The notes: generated by a model not told the origin, from the letters alone. DNA of 64,000 nucleotides from Rhodothermales bacterium (GCA_951812335.1 OX638293.1:1410731-1474730), one strand, 5' to 3'; counted from the first letter of the stretch, positions 16,327 to 26,644 are shown. Numbers and translations are program-made.

Positions 16327-17256
16327 ATGTGTAAGGGAAACAGACCGGCCTTGGTGTATTGGGTGCTTGCTGCCGGCATGATCAGTTTCTCGTTTAGTCC
16401 TATCCTTATTCGGTTTGCAGGCGGTGAAGCAGGGGGGGAAGCTCCCGGTCTGACGGTTGCTGTCTGGCGCACCATGATGGCGGCCGTAGTACTGGCGCCG
16501 TTTGCGTGGGTGCGTGCAAGGGCTGAGATAAAAGCGTTCGATCGCCGCGAGTGGTATATGATTTTGTCGGCCGGTATCCTGCTTGGGATGCATTTTGTGC
16601 TATGGATCGAGTCGCTTTATCACACGACGGTAGCAGCGGCGTCGGTTCTTGTCACTACCAGTCCCGTTTTTCTGGCGGTGCTCGGCTACATATTTCTGAA
16701 AGAGCGGCTTTCCAAACCGATCAATGGGGCCATTCTGCTGGCCGTGGCGGGAGCAGCGACCATCGGAGTGGGGGACATGCTTAAAGGGGGCGGCGCCGGA
16801 ACGCTTTTCGGCAATGGCCTGGCTCTGACCGGCTCGTTATTTTTCAGCGTGTACCTTCTCGTGGGCCGGGTCGTGCGCCAGAAGCGTTCCTGGCTGGCGT
16901 ACGTGTTTCCATTGTATACTGTTGCCGCCGCCACAACACTGGTCATTGCCCTTCTGCTTAACGCCCCCTTGTGGGGTTTCCCTCCAATGTTTTACTTGCT
17001 GTGCGCAGGCCTGGCGCTGGGGCCGCAAGTGCTGGGGCATGGGTCTTTTAATTACGCCGTACGCTATTTTTCGGCAGCCCTGATCGGGTTGCTGGGGCTC
17101 ATTGAACCAGTCGGTGCTTCCCTGCTTGCGTACGCGATATTCGACGAGTTGCCGAGTACCATTGCCATAGCCGGGATGCTGGTGGTGCTGGTGGCCATCA
17201 CCTTCGTAGTGCTATACCACAGGCGTACTCGGCCCGTCATTCCGATAACAGACTGA
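16327..17256 (+). CDS. EamA/DMT-family transporter
   Basis: A 309-residue protein with about ten hydrophobic helices arranged as two EamA repeats (about residues 12-145 and 157-300). Landmarks are SFSPILIRFAGGE near the start, HTTVAAASVLVTTSPVFLAVLGYIFLKE split across the first repeat, and GLIEPVGASLLAYAIFDE in the second. Members export amino acids or metabolites; no substrate can be assigned. It converges with the glycosyltransferase downstream, with no clear terminator in the 43-bp gap. Confidence 0.85.
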   Translation: MCKGNRPALVYWVLAAGMISFSFSPILIRFAGGEAGGEAPGLTVAVWRTMMAAVVLAPFAWVRARAEIKAFDRREWYMILSAGILLGMHFVLWIESLYHTTVAAASVLVTTSPVFLAVLGYIFLKERLSKPINGAILLAVAGAATIGVGDMLKGGGAGTLFGNGLALTGSLFFSVYLLVGRVVRQKRSWLAYVFPLYTVAAATTLVIALLLNAPLWGFPPMFYLLCAGLALGPQVLGHGSFNYAVRYFSAALIGLLGLIEPVGASLLAYAIFDELPSTIAIAGMLVVLVAITFVVLYHRRTRPVIPITD

Positions 17257-17299
17257 GAGAGAGAAGGGGGAGGGAGCTGCACGACAGGGAATGGCCAAT

Positions 17300-18364
17300 T
17301 TATCTATGCCGGACTTCGTGCAAAGGGTACGCGAAGGCTTTCTTCGGCAGCGCGTCGAAGCGCCGGCGTCCCCGCGCGAAATAATCGATGACAATACTGT
17401 TCCTGTAGGTGGGCAGCACGGTTTCCGAAAGCGTTTCCGGCCGGATCGTGCCACAGGTCCAGGAGCCCTTCATGCGGTGCGCATCGGTGTAAGCCCGCAT
17501 GATAGCCGTATATTCGGTGGGATGCCCTGATGCAAGTGCGCGCGCCGCCGCCGCCGCGTCCAGGGCGCATCGCGCCGCAAAAACCCGTTTCCATTCGGAC
17601 TCCGGCAGGTTTTTGTACAGCATCAGCAGGTTATTCCGGAAGGTCAGATAGACCTTCCGGGGGTTTCCACGGTGCAGCGATCCGCCGCCGATGTGGTACA
17701 CTTCGCTGGCGGGTTGTACGCGGATTCGGTACCCGGCTCGTTGGAGCCGCCAGCATAAGTCGATTTCTTCCATGTGCATTTCGAAGCGCTCGTCCAGCAA
17801 TCCCACCTTGTCGAGGGCAGATCGGCGGAGCAGCAGCGCCGCACCCGTACCCCAGAAGATATCGCAAGGCTTGTCGTATTGTCCGCAATCCTTTTCCAAC
17901 CGGAAGAAAATGCGCCCGCGAGCAAAGGGATATCCCAGCCGATCCATAAATCCCCCCGAGGCGCCGGCGTATTCGAACAGGGACCGGTCCTCGTATTGCA
18001 ATACCTTGGGCTGTACGGCAGCGATGTCTTCGCATGCCTCCAATTCATCCACGAGGGGATTGAGCCAACCGGGCGGCACAGTCACGTCGTTATTCAGCAG
18101 AACTATATATTTTCCCGTAGTATGCGGGATCGCTTCGTTATTGCCCTGGCAAAACATGGTGTTTTCCGTATAGCGCAGCACCCGGATGTTCGGGAAATGC
18201 TTGCGAATCCATTCGACCGAGCCGTCGTCCGAAGCATTGTCGGCCAGAATAATTTCCAGATTTTCGTAGTCGGTCGCCGCTACGGAAGGGAAGCATTGCT
18301 TCAGGAGCGGCAATGCATTCCAGGTAACGACGATAATAGACACGCGGGGGCGTACGTCTGCCAT
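17300..18364 (-). CDS. Family 2 glycosyltransferase
   Basis: A 354-residue GT-A fold glycosyltransferase with VSIIVVTWNALPLLKQC at the start, ADNASDDGSVEW, and the nucleotide/metal motif LLNNDVTVPPGW. The acceptor-side segment GTGAALLLRRSALDKVG is followed by FEMHMEEIDLCWRLQRAG and VYHIGGGS. This is the rhamnosyl/galactosyl-transferase-like branch active in polysaccharide or glycolipid synthesis. The start ATG 18364 directly precedes the catalytic domain; the upstream in-frame ATG (18430) adds 22 residues with no homologous feature. It diverges from recQ across about 110 bp. It stands alone, so its pathway is unknown. Confidence 0.85.
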   Translation of the reverse strand: MADVRPRVSIIVVTWNALPLLKQCFPSVAATDYENLEIILADNASDDGSVEWIRKHFPNIRVLRYTENTMFCQGNNEAIPHTTGKYIVLLNNDVTVPPGWLNPLVDELEACEDIAAVQPKVLQYEDRSLFEYAGASGGFMDRLGYPFARGRIFFRLEKDCGQYDKPCDIFWGTGAALLLRRSALDKVGLLDERFEMHMEEIDLCWRLQRAGYRIRVQPASEVYHIGGGSLHRGNPRKVYLTFRNNLLMLYKNLPESEWKRVFAARCALDAAAAARALASGHPTEYTAIMRAYTDAHRMKGSWTCGTIRPETLSETVLPTYRNSIVIDYFARGRRRFDALPKKAFAYPLHEVRHR

Positions 18365-18473
18365 ACCGATTGGGCTTTCTTTCGTAGGGTCGTATCTTCG
18401 CTGCGAATCCGGCGGAGAGCGGGCAGGCATTTACAAGTATCCAACGAGTTGCGCGCAGTATCGTTCGAACGAT

Positions 18474-20432
18474 ATGGCAGGGAGATATCCATCATACGAA
18501 GACGCCCGTCGCGTTCTCCATGAGCATTGGGGGTACGACGACTTTCGTCCCGGTCAGTGGGACATCGTTCGACCCATTGTCGAAGGGCGGGATGTGCTTG
18601 CCATTCTTCCCACCGGCGGGGGGAAATCCATTTGCTATCAGGTCCCCGCTCTTCTGTACGAGGGCCTTGCCCTCGTGATTTCTCCGTTGATCGCGCTCAT
18701 GCAGGATCAAGTGGCGGGGCTAGAGGCTCATAATGTCAAGGCTACGTACATCAACAGTGCATTGCCCCGGCGCGAGATAGAACAGCGATGGCTCGCCGCC
18801 GAGCACGGGAAGTATCGCCTTCTATATCTGGCCCCCGAACAGCTTTCTTCGGAGGCGTTCGCTGTGCGGGCTTCGCGCATGAACATCTCCCTGCTCGCCG
18901 TGGACGAAGCACACTGCATCTCCGAGTGGGGGCACAATTTCCGGCCTTCCTATCTGCAGATTGCCGCTGCGCGCAAGCAGATGGGAGATCCGCCGACCAT
19001 TGCCGTTACCGCGACGGCTACGCCCAATGTGCGCAAGGACATTGTCGAACATCTGGCGCTGCGTCGCCCGGAACGCATCGTTCGGGGGTTTGACCGTCCC
19101 AACATCGTCTGGTCCGTTTTTCGGACAGAAAACAAGCGATCGAAGGTGCTTGACATTCTCGACGGTGTTCCGGGTTCCGGTATTCTGTATTCTAGTACCC
19201 GAAAGGGTGTCGAACGATGGGCCGACTGGCTTACCCGACGCAATCGGTCTTGTGTATTTTATCACGGCGGCATGGAAGGTTCCGTGCGCGAGCGGGTGCA
19301 GAACGGATGGATTCGCGGTCATCAGCGGATCATGGTTGCCACCAATGCCTTCGGCATGGGTATTGACAAACCGGATGTTCGCTTCGTCATTCATGTCGAT
19401 CTGCCTGGGACGCTCGAAGGATATTATCAGGAAGCAGGGCGTGGGGGAAGGGATGGAAAAACGTCCTGGGCCACGCTCTTGTACCATCGGGGCGATCAGG
19501 AAACGCCGCGCATGCTTATTGAGGAGAGTCATCCGACGCCGAAGGAAGTGAGAAAAGTCTATGATGCGGTGTGCAATTTGGCGCAACTGGCAGTGGGCAG
19601 TGAGATGGACTCGCCTGTGCCTGTTCGGATCGATCCGATCGCTCGACTCACGGGGTTTTCTGCGGGAAAAATAAACACGGCCGTGACGCTCCTTGCACGT
19701 CAGGATGCATGGCGGGTGCTTCCGCAGCGGGGGTATGCCGGGCTGATTCATTGCCGGCGACCAGTCTCTGTGTTTCGGGAGTATGCGGAGGGCCATGCCA
19801 ATGTCTCCCTAACGGAGTTTATCCATGCACTATTGCGAACGATGGACGCAGGGGTCTTTTCGGATTGGCGGGAGATCGACACCCGGATGCTTGTTCGCCG
19901 GACGGGGCTTTCCCTGGAGCATCTTTTGAAGGGTATGGAGTACCTGCAAGGACGCCAATTGCTTGATTGGATTCCTCCGGATCAGGTAGTGCGTGTCGCC
20001 TTTTTACATGCTCGAAGCGCTCGCCTTCCGATCGACGGCGACCGGGTGCGTACTGCCCGTAAGCGAGCGGAAGCGCAGCTCGATCAGATGATCCGTTTTG
20101 CACGTTCGACGACATGTCGCCGCCATTTTTTGCTGACGTACTTCGGAGAGACGGTTCCGGAGCGATGCGGCACATGTGACGTGTGCCTCGGTCGCCACTC
20201 AGCATTCGAGCCGCCCCCCCTGAATGCACCCGTCGTCCAATGCTTGTTGCGGCAGATCGCTGACGGGAAACCGCGCGGAGAATGGCTGGAAGGTATGCGC
20301 ACGCCTGCGTACCGGATCGATCGGTTGCTCGGCTGGCTGATCAACGAGGGGTATCTTATGCAGCCTCGGCCGCCGGGAGATGTCTTTGAACTCACGGCAA
20401 AGGCAACATCGATGCTTGAGGCGTCTTTATGA
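18474..20432 (+). CDS. recQ: RecQ-family ATP-dependent DNA helicase
   Basis: A 652-residue 3'-5' helicase for recombination and replication-fork repair. Walker A TGGGKS lies at about residues 47-52. The DEAH box and RecQ aromatic loop are in AVDEAHCISEWGHNFRPSY near 141-160, and the helicase C domain has HGGMEGSVRER and QEAGRGGRDG. The zinc-binding part of the RQC region shows a Cys before RRHFLLTYFGE and then CGTCDVC. The C-terminal segment after about residue 580 does not look like a canonical HRDC domain. The 3' end overlaps the convergent DUF4296 gene by 41 bp. Confidence 0.92.
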   Translation: MAGRYPSYEDARRVLHEHWGYDDFRPGQWDIVRPIVEGRDVLAILPTGGGKSICYQVPALLYEGLALVISPLIALMQDQVAGLEAHNVKATYINSALPRREIEQRWLAAEHGKYRLLYLAPEQLSSEAFAVRASRMNISLLAVDEAHCISEWGHNFRPSYLQIAAARKQMGDPPTIAVTATATPNVRKDIVEHLALRRPERIVRGFDRPNIVWSVFRTENKRSKVLDILDGVPGSGILYSSTRKGVERWADWLTRRNRSCVFYHGGMEGSVRERVQNGWIRGHQRIMVATNAFGMGIDKPDVRFVIHVDLPGTLEGYYQEAGRGGRDGKTSWATLLYHRGDQETPRMLIEESHPTPKEVRKVYDAVCNLAQLAVGSEMDSPVPVRIDPIARLTGFSAGKINTAVTLLARQDAWRVLPQRGYAGLIHCRRPVSVFREYAEGHANVSLTEFIHALLRTMDAGVFSDWREIDTRMLVRRTGLSLEHLLKGMEYLQGRQLLDWIPPDQVVRVAFLHARSARLPIDGDRVRTARKRAEAQLDQMIRFARSTTCRRHFLLTYFGETVPERCGTCDVCLGRHSAFEPPPLNAPVVQCLLRQIADGKPRGEWLEGMRTPAYRIDRLLGWLINEGYLMQPRPPGDVFELTAKATSMLEASL

Positions 20433-20811
20433 CCGAATCCGCTCCGATCCCAGGTATTTGCCGCACCTGAAGCGTATCGACGACCCGCCCGTATATTCCG
20501 GCAAAGGTTTCCGGATGCGATGTGTGCCAGGCGATGGCGTCTGCCCAGGCTGTACTGTCGAAGCCGTGGGCGGCGAGGAGGGAGTCTTGCGCCTCCCCAA
20601 TGTCGATCTCCGTTAGTTCTTCCTGGGCTTGCAAGAGGTGCATCTCGGCCAGCACGGCGACCATGGCGACGTCAGAAACGGGCGGGGGTGCGTTGCCGCC
20701 ACATGCGGCGAGCGAGAATACCGCAAGACACAAGATGCTTGCTGCAAGGCGCCGAAGAAGGACGACCACCCCGGGCAGGCTGTACAGTCGGTTGAAGACC
20801 GGATGCGTCAT
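20392..20811 (-). CDS. DUF4296-like lipoprotein
   Basis: A 139-residue protein with a signal sequence ending in the lipobox LAAC (Cys near residue 37) and a short helical body (EMHLLQAQEEL, HGFDSTAWADAI, FAGIYGRVVDTL). The pattern fits DUF4296, a small lipoprotein family of Bacteroidota without known function. It follows hisG by 24 bp and is probably the distal gene of the trp-hisG transcription unit. It overlaps the end of recQ on the other strand. Confidence 0.68.
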   Translation of the reverse strand: MTHPVFNRLYSLPGVVVLLRRLAASILCLAVFSLAACGGNAPPPVSDVAMVAVLAEMHLLQAQEELTEIDIGEAQDSLLAAHGFDSTAWADAIAWHTSHPETFAGIYGRVVDTLQVRQIPGIGADSVIKTPQASMLPLP

Positions 20812-20835
20812 GCCTGTTGCGGCAGGCCGCCGTCG

Positions 20836-21756
20836 TTACGGAATGATTTTGTTCAGCGCGTACTCGATAATGCCTTCGGCGCCGAGTCGCTTGAGTTCGG
20901 GAATGAGGCGCCGTACGTGCCGTTCTTCAATGACCGTCTCGATGGCTACCCAGTCGTTCCCGTTCGCCAGCGGCGAAACGGTCGGCATGCGCATGGCGGG
21001 GAGCATCTCGATGATTTGCTTCACACGATCGCGCTGCACATTGAGTTTGAGTCCAACACGGCCCTCGGCCCGGATCGCTCCTTGCATGAGCAATGCAATG
21101 CTTTCGATCTTTTGCCGCTTCCAGGGGTCTTTCCATGCTTCCCGGTTGGCGATAAGCTGCGTATTCGAGTGCATCAGCACATCCGCGATGCGAAGTTTGT
21201 TGGCGCGCAGCGACGAGCCCGTCTCGGTAACCTCGACGATAGCGTCCACGAGATCGGGACATTTTGCCTCGGTCGCTCCCCATGAAAACTCGACATCGGC
21301 ATTCACGTCATTTTTTCGAAGCCATGTGCGCGTGATGTGAACCACCTCGGTCGCAATGCGCTTCCCTTCGAGATCTTTTACGGATTGGATATTGGAATCC
21401 TCGGGAACGGCAAGGACCCATCGTACGGGGCGCATGCTCGTTTTCGAGTAGATCAGGTCACTTACCGGGTGCACATCCGACTGCGTTTCGAGCACCCAGT
21501 CCTTTCCTGTAATACCTGCATCGAATACTCCGTCCATGACGTACCGCGCCATCTCCTGGGCACGGACCAGCATGGCCCGCAGTTCCTCGTCGTCCGTAGA
21601 CGGAAAGTACGATCGCTCGCGCGTCGAAAAGTTGTAACCGGCCCGGTGCAAGAGTTCCAGGGTAGCGGTTTGCAGGCTGCCTTTGGGCAGCCCGAGTCGC
21701 AATACGGGGGAATCCTGTGTCGGTTTTTCGACGCTGGGTCCGGGATCGGTTGCCAT
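20836..21756 (-). CDS. hisG: ATP phosphoribosyltransferase, long form
   Basis: This enzyme catalyses the first step of histidine biosynthesis: ATP plus PRPP gives phosphoribosyl-ATP. The 306-residue length, with LGLPKGSLQ at the start, [35 protein letters not shown] and a C-terminal regulatory domain ending in [14 protein letters not shown], indicates the long, hexameric, histidine-inhibited type that needs no HisZ. ATG 21756 is preferred over ATG 21807, which adds 17 unconserved residues. No other his gene is in the window; hisG instead follows the trp genes and a DUF4837 gene on the same strand. Confidence 0.92.
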   Translation of the reverse strand: MATDPGPSVEKPTQDSPVLRLGLPKGSLQTATLELLHRAGYNFSTRERSYFPSTDDEELRAMLVRAQEMARYVMDGVFDAGITGKDWVLETQSDVHPVSDLIYSKTSMRPVRWVLAVPEDSNIQSVKDLEGKRIATEVVHITRTWLRKNDVNADVEFSWGATEAKCPDLVDAIVEVTETGSSLRANKLRIADVLMHSNTQLIANREAWKDPWKRQKIESIALLMQGAIRAEGRVGLKLNVQRDRVKQIIEMLPAMRMPTVSPLANGNDWVAIETVIEERHVRRLIPELKRLGAEGIIEYALNKIIP

Positions 21757-21873
21757 GGATCCGTTCGCTATTCGCGTGGGGTACGGTAGTTCGATGATGT
21801 GCCGCAAGTCGGGTATGACGGCGCCGGACGCACAGAGTATGGCGGGCGCGTCGGATGGGCGGCTCGTTATCCC

Positions 21874-22998
21874 TTAGCTTTCCGCAGGAACGTCTCGAGA
21901 GCGAAAAGTATAGGCGATGGCTTCCATCTGGCGCAGAAACTCTCTTTTGTTGTATCCCGGGGCAAAGACCATCCCGTCGATCATATACAGACGCCCTGTC
22001 GGCTGATCGTAAAACGTATAGGTTATAAACGGTCCGCCCATCCCGAATTCCACTTTTCGACCTTCCTCGACGCCGACCATATGCCAAAGTCCGCGTGTTT
22101 CAAAGCCATATCGCCCCAGGAAATCGATGTTTTTCGTTTCAAGCGGTCTGCTTTCCCGGCGGTCAATCTCGACCCATCCTCCGAGGTTACCCTGAATGTA
22201 CTGGCGGGCAAGCGAGTCGCGCGTGTTGTAAATCCATTCAGGAGAAAGCTGCTCGGGGTTGGCGTAGTCGACAAAGTGTACGAAAACACTTCGCCATGTT
22301 TCGGGAAGGATACGCCGGAGCCAAACGAAGTCGCTTGTATCCACAGCAACCAGGTAATCGTGCTGTACGTTCACGGCGAAGTCATACATTGCCGTCAGTT
22401 CTTCCTCGACATCGACCTGGCGCCCCCGATCGAACATTTCTTCGGTAAGCCGTCGCCGGGCGGCCCTGTTGAAGTCGCGGGACACCCCTTCCGACGCACT
22501 GTAGATTGCGTCAATGACATCTTCCTTGTTCTCGCCGGTGATGTAGTAGACCTGCTGATCTCGCCGGAAAATGTTTTCACGCGAGACGGCGACCCCGCCT
22601 TCCTCGCGGATAGCTTGCTGGGCGGTTGGATCGAATACGTTCCGGATGTATTCCGCCTCGTTGGTCGAATCACTGAATGCCGCGACGAAGATCACATTCT
22701 TTTGCCGGCGCGCCGTCTCGAGGTCGTCTTCCGTTTCAAGAGGTACGTGCCGCAATTCGAACTGCCGTTCGGGGGCGGGTAGCGTGCTGATGAATTGCCC
22801 GACGGTTTCACGCAGCGCTTCCCCGATGGCGCCGCTCCAATCCAACGAATCGGCAACCACGAGGATTTCGGTGTCCAGCCCGACAGCTCTCGGACGAAAA
22901 TCACTTTCGCTGCTACAGCCGACGAAGGCGAGAAGACATGCGGTGAGCAGAGCGATTTTTATGCGGAACCGTGCGGTTTTCTTCGCGGATTGTATCAT
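21874..22998 (-). CDS. DUF4837 lipoprotein
   Basis: A 374-residue protein with a basic start, a hydrophobic stretch and the lipobox LLAFVGC (Cys near residue 28). The mature part has RAVGLDTEILVVADSLDW, ADVEEELTA-like helical segments and a C-terminal YTFYDQPTGRLYMIDGMVFAPGYNK stretch split by turns. These features fit DUF4837, a Bacteroidota lipoprotein family of unknown function. It starts 81 bp after trpA and precedes hisG by about 117 bp on the same strand, so it is probably co-transcribed. Confidence 0.75.
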   Translation of the reverse strand: MIQSAKKTARFRIKIALLTACLLAFVGCSSESDFRPRAVGLDTEILVVADSLDWSGAIGEALRETVGQFISTLPAPERQFELRHVPLETEDDLETARRQKNVIFVAAFSDSTNEAEYIRNVFDPTAQQAIREEGGVAVSRENIFRRDQQVYYITGENKEDVIDAIYSASEGVSRDFNRAARRRLTEEMFDRGRQVDVEEELTAMYDFAVNVQHDYLVAVDTSDFVWLRRILPETWRSVFVHFVDYANPEQLSPEWIYNTRDSLARQYIQGNLGGWVEIDRRESRPLETKNIDFLGRYGFETRGLWHMVGVEEGRKVEFGMGGPFITYTFYDQPTGRLYMIDGMVFAPGYNKREFLRQMEAIAYTFRSRDVPAES

Positions 22999-23079
22999 GA
23001 CCTGTCAGGAAGATGGTCCGAAAAAGAAAAAATCCCAGGTAATAACGTCTTTGATCGGTTCCGGTTGCCGTCGCAAAGG

Positions 23080-23913
23080 CTATGCTTTCTCTTGCTCTAC
23101 AGTCTTGTCTCCTTCCTTCAGAGCACGTGCGAAACGGCGAATTTCTTCATAGAGTGTTTTTGTGGGTTTCGACCCGTCGTTCCACAGCGTTTCTACCTTT
23201 TCGATCAGTGCCGATCCGACAATGAACCCGTCGGTATGATGGCTCAATCGTACTGCGTCTTTATGGGTTCCGATGCCGAATCCGGCCAGCAGGGGGTGTG
23301 TACGCACCATGTCACGCGCCCGCCTCAGGTATGCTTCCACCTGTTCGATGGCGCCGAGGCCCGAGCCGGTCAATCCTGTTATGGATACGGCATACACAAA
23401 CGCCGTCGTGGCTTTATCGATCTCCCGAATGCGTTCGTCAGGGGTATTCGGGGCAATCAGGCGGACCAATCCCAGGCTGCTGGCTGCAGCCTCGCTGGCG
23501 AAGGGAAGATGTTCTTCAAGGGGTACGTCCGCGAGAATCAACCCCTCGACCCCGGCGTTGCGCGCGTCTCTGCAAAATGCGGAAATACCGTATCGGTTAA
23601 TCGGGTTGGCATATCCCATCAGGAGGAGGGGGGTGTTGCTTTTGGCGCAGAAGGCGTCTGCTGTATTGAAGGTATCTTTCATGCGCACACCGGCTTGCAG
23701 GGCTCGTTCGCTCGAGCGCTGGATAGGCAGCCCTTCTGCAAGCGGATCGCTGAAGGGCATGCCGAGTTCGATGAAATCGGCGCCCCCTCGATCCATCTCG
23801 CGCAGGATCGGGAGCGTACTTTCGGGGCCCGGAAAGCCACTGGTCATAAACAATCCCATGGCTTTCTCGCGACGCTGTATGCAGCCCGCAAGTCTTTCCT
23901 GAAGTCGTTGCAT
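23080..23913 (-). CDS. trpA: Tryptophan synthase alpha chain
   Basis: A 277-residue TIM-barrel subunit that splits indole-3-glycerol phosphate and passes indole to TrpB. It has [14 protein letters not shown] with the catalytic Glu49 equivalent, and [14 protein letters not shown]. The phosphate-binding loops [10 protein letters not shown] and [12 protein letters not shown] are also present. The usual DPLADGP motif reads DPLAEGL, so the Asp60 equivalent is Glu. ATG 23913 is used because it lies five bases after the trpB stop; the longer frame to 23970 runs back into trpB. Confidence 0.95.
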   Translation of the reverse strand: MQRLQERLAGCIQRREKAMGLFMTSGFPGPESTLPILREMDRGGADFIELGMPFSDPLAEGLPIQRSSERALQAGVRMKDTFNTADAFCAKSNTPLLLMGYANPINRYGISAFCRDARNAGVEGLILADVPLEEHLPFASEAAASSLGLVRLIAPNTPDERIREIDKATTAFVYAVSITGLTGSGLGAIEQVEAYLRRARDMVRTHPLLAGFGIGTHKDAVRLSHHTDGFIVGSALIEKVETLWNDGSKPTKTLYEEIRRFARALKEGDKTVEQEKA

Positions 23914-23918
23914 TGTTT

Positions 23919-25109
23919 TCAGAGATGCTTTGCGATCGTACCCATATCCTTGTCGCCGCGCCCGGAGCAATTGACAACGACTACCTCATTGCGCGCCATT
24001 CCGCGTATCCCATTCGGCAGCCAGCCTATCGCATGGGCGGTCTCCAGGGCTGGAATGACGCCTTCCGTTTTCGACAGCAGTTTTACCCCCTCGATGGCCT
24101 GTGCATCCGTTGCGGATGCGTAATGCACGCGTCCCGTATCCCGCAGCCAGGCATGTTCCGGTCCTACTCCCGGGTAGTCCAGTCCCGCCGAGATGGAATG
24201 CGCGAGTTGCACCTGTCCCTCTTCGTCTTGCAGCAAATAGCTCATGGTTCCATGCAGTATGCCTGGCGAGCCTTTGGTAAGGGTGGCCGCATGTCGTCCG
24301 TTCAGTCCTTCGCCGGCAGCCTCCACGCCATAAAGCTGTACGTGCGGATCCCGCAGAAAGGCATAAAAAAGCCCGATCGCATTCGAGCCGCCGCCCACGC
24401 AGGCTACCGCCGCATCTGGTGCAGGGCGCCCCTCTACCCCCTGTAATTGCCAGCGGGTTTCGTCCCCGATGACCCGGTGAAAATCACGCACCATCATCGG
24501 ATAGGGATGCGGGCCTACGACCGAACCGATGATATAGAACGTGTCGCGTACGTTGGTTACCCAATCTCGAATGGCCTCGTTGGTGGCGTCCTTCAGGGTG
24601 CGACTACCACTGGAGACGGATCGTACATCGGCGCCGAGCAGCTGCATGCGCAGCACATTAAGGTGCTGTCGTTCGATATCTTCTTCGCCCATGTAAACGA
24701 TGCATTGCAGGCCGAATCGTGCACAAACGGTGGCAGTTGCCACGCCATGCTGTCCCGCCCCCGTTTCTGCGATGATGCGCGTCTTGCCCATACGACGCGC
24801 CAGCAATATCTGCCCTATCGTATTGTTGATCTTGTGTGCTCCCGTGTGGCACAGATCTTCCCGTTTGAGATAAATTTTTGGTCCGCCGAGCGCTGCGGTG
24901 AGCCGTTCGCAAAAGGTCAACGGTGTGGGACGCCCGGCATAAGCGGTGAGCATCGTATCGAGCTCTTGCCGGAAAGCCGGGTTTTTGCGGGCGGCTGCAT
25001 ATGCTTTCCGGAGCTCCTCGATGGCAGGAATAAGCGTTTCGGGCACAAACACGCCGCCGTACAACCCGAAATGCCCGCGTTCGTCGGGAAGGGGATGCGT
25101 TTTTTCCAT
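23919..25109 (-). CDS. trpB: Tryptophan synthase beta chain
   Basis: A 396-residue PLP enzyme that joins indole and serine to make tryptophan. It has [13 protein letters not shown], the PLP lysine motif [27 protein letters not shown], and the phosphate loop [13 protein letters not shown]. Length and motifs match TrpB1. ATG 25109 is chosen for [10 protein letters not shown]; the frame extends to 25157 without support. Five bases separate it from trpA, consistent with coupled synthesis of the alpha-beta complex. Immediately upstream is CAGAGTATCCTAT, identical over 13 bases to one end of the repeat family described elsewhere. Confidence 0.97.
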   Translation of the reverse strand: MEKTHPLPDERGHFGLYGGVFVPETLIPAIEELRKAYAAARKNPAFRQELDTMLTAYAGRPTPLTFCERLTAALGGPKIYLKREDLCHTGAHKINNTIGQILLARRMGKTRIIAETGAGQHGVATATVCARFGLQCIVYMGEEDIERQHLNVLRMQLLGADVRSVSSGSRTLKDATNEAIRDWVTNVRDTFYIIGSVVGPHPYPMMVRDFHRVIGDETRWQLQGVEGRPAPDAAVACVGGGSNAIGLFYAFLRDPHVQLYGVEAAGEGLNGRHAATLTKGSPGILHGTMSYLLQDEEGQVQLAHSISAGLDYPGVGPEHAWLRDTGRVHYASATDAQAIEGVKLLSKTEGVIPALETAHAIGWLPNGIRGMARNEVVVVNCSGRGDKDMGTIAKHL

Positions 25110-25166
25110 AGGATACTCTGTTTGTGCCGTATGGCGATACGCGCTGCCGTGCGGCACCGTGAATCA

Positions 25167-25853
25167 TCAGGTCTCGAGTTCAGAATGTACCGAGCGAAAT
25201 GCCTGCATAAAGGCGTCGATTCTGGAAAAATCCTTTTCCCCGGGGGCCGATTCGAGACCACTCGACACATCCACGGCAAACGGACGCAATGTACGGATAG
25301 CCTCGGTCACATTACCGGTATGGATGCCTCCTGCAAGAAAGATACCGGGGCTTCCGGAATGAGCAGACCGTTCGCCCTGCTCACAAAAGTCTTCCGCCGG
25401 GGGGCTTGCTACATGCCAATCGAAAGTCCGGCCGCTGCCGCCGTACGCCTTGTCGCTGTACGCATCCAGCAGGAAATACGCGGCCACGTGCTCATATGTC
25501 CGCATCAGGCGATATAACCTCTCGGGGGTCGTGTCCGGAGCGATGCGAAACGCCTTGATGACGGGGTATTCTATGTTCAGGATATCGGAAACGGGTTCTT
25601 CGCCATGGAGCTGCACAAAGGCGAATCCCGCCTTTTCGGCGGTCCGGTTGACCGCATCGGCAGAGGCATTCACGAACACCCCGACCGGCTGCGGTCCATG
25701 GATCCATTCCACAATGTCTCGCACGCGCTCCGGTGCGATATAGCGGGGGCTGCCGGCATACTGCACGAATCCAAGGTAATCGGCCCCCGCGGCGGCGGCA
25801 TACCGGGCATCCTCCAGCCGGGTTATGCCGCATATTTTGAGTTTGGTCGTCAT
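25167..25853 (-). CDS. trpF: Phosphoribosylanthranilate isomerase
   Basis: A 228-residue TIM-barrel enzyme converting phosphoribosylanthranilate to CdRP. It has KICGITRLEDA with the catalytic Cys, YLGFVQYAGSPRYI, FVQLHGEE, FLLDAYSDKAYGGSGRTFDW and the C-terminal DVSSGLESAPGEKD. It is a separate gene rather than a TrpC-TrpF fusion. Its start overlaps the end of trpC by four bases, a sign of translational coupling. Confidence 0.96.
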   Translation of the reverse strand: MTTKLKICGITRLEDARYAAAAGADYLGFVQYAGSPRYIAPERVRDIVEWIHGPQPVGVFVNASADAVNRTAEKAGFAFVQLHGEEPVSDILNIEYPVIKAFRIAPDTTPERLYRLMRTYEHVAAYFLLDAYSDKAYGGSGRTFDWHVASPPAEDFCEQGERSAHSGSPGIFLAGGIHTGNVTEAIRTLRPFAVDVSSGLESAPGEKDFSRIDAFMQAFRSVHSELET

Positions 25854-26644
25854 GCTTTGGCTCCTTCCGCTTCGCTCCTGAGTCTTGCCAATGCATCTCC
25901 TGGCCGTTCGGACCGCATGAAGGTTTCGCCGATCAGAAAGGCATCGATTCCGCGTTCGTGCAAAAATCGCAGTTCCGCCCCCGACGTAAGGCCGCTTTCC
26001 GACACGCGCACCACGTTTTTCGGAACCTCCGAAAATACCCGGATGGAGTGTTCGATATCCACCTCGAAGGTGCGCAGGTCGCGGTTATTCGCGCCCACAA
26101 TGCGTGTCTCGTCAAAATCGATGCGGTCCAACTCTCGCGGTTCGTACACCTCCACCAGCGCATCGAGATCCAATTCGCGCGCTGCCTGCAGCAGGTCCCT
26201 CAGATGCGCCTTTTGCAGTACGGCGGCGATCAGCAGGACAGCATCCGCACCGTAGGCCCTCGCTTCGACGAGTTGATACGTATCGATAATAAAATCCTTT
26301 CTTAACAGAGGAATAGAAACAGATTGACGGACGCCAGCAAGGTCGTCGAGCGAACCCTGAAAATGATGGGGCTCGGTCAGGACGGAAACGGCGCCGGCGC
26401 CGCCGGCTTCGTATTGCCGGGCAATCTCTACCGGTCGGAAGTTGTTCCGGATCGCACCGCCTGACGGCGAGGCTTTTTTGACCTCGGCAATAATCGAAGG
26501 TCCGTTTTTCCGCAGGGCGTCTTCCAGGGAATGCCGGTCCCGGCTGAATCCCGTCATATCTTCAAGATGTCCCGGCGGTACGGCGGCTTTCCGCGTGGCC
26601 ACGACTTCTTGCGTGTCCGCTACGATGCGGTCGAGAATAGTCAT
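25850..26644 (-). CDS. trpC: Indole-3-glycerol phosphate synthase
   Basis: A 264-residue TIM-barrel enzyme that closes the indole ring from CdRP. It has SIIAEVKKASPSGG with the catalytic Lys, AVSVLTEPHHFQGSLDDL, LLRKDFIIDTYQL, IVGANNRDLRTFEV and VRVSESGLTSG. It overlaps trpD by four bases and trpF by four bases. Confidence 0.97.
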   Translation of the reverse strand: MTILDRIVADTQEVVATRKAAVPPGHLEDMTGFSRDRHSLEDALRKNGPSIIAEVKKASPSGGAIRNNFRPVEIARQYEAGGAGAVSVLTEPHHFQGSLDDLAGVRQSVSIPLLRKDFIIDTYQLVEARAYGADAVLLIAAVLQKAHLRDLLQAARELDLDALVEVYEPRELDRIDFDETRIVGANNRDLRTFEVDIEHSIRVFSEVPKNVVRVSESGLTSGAELRFLHERGIDAFLIGETFMRSERPGDALARLRSEAEGAKA

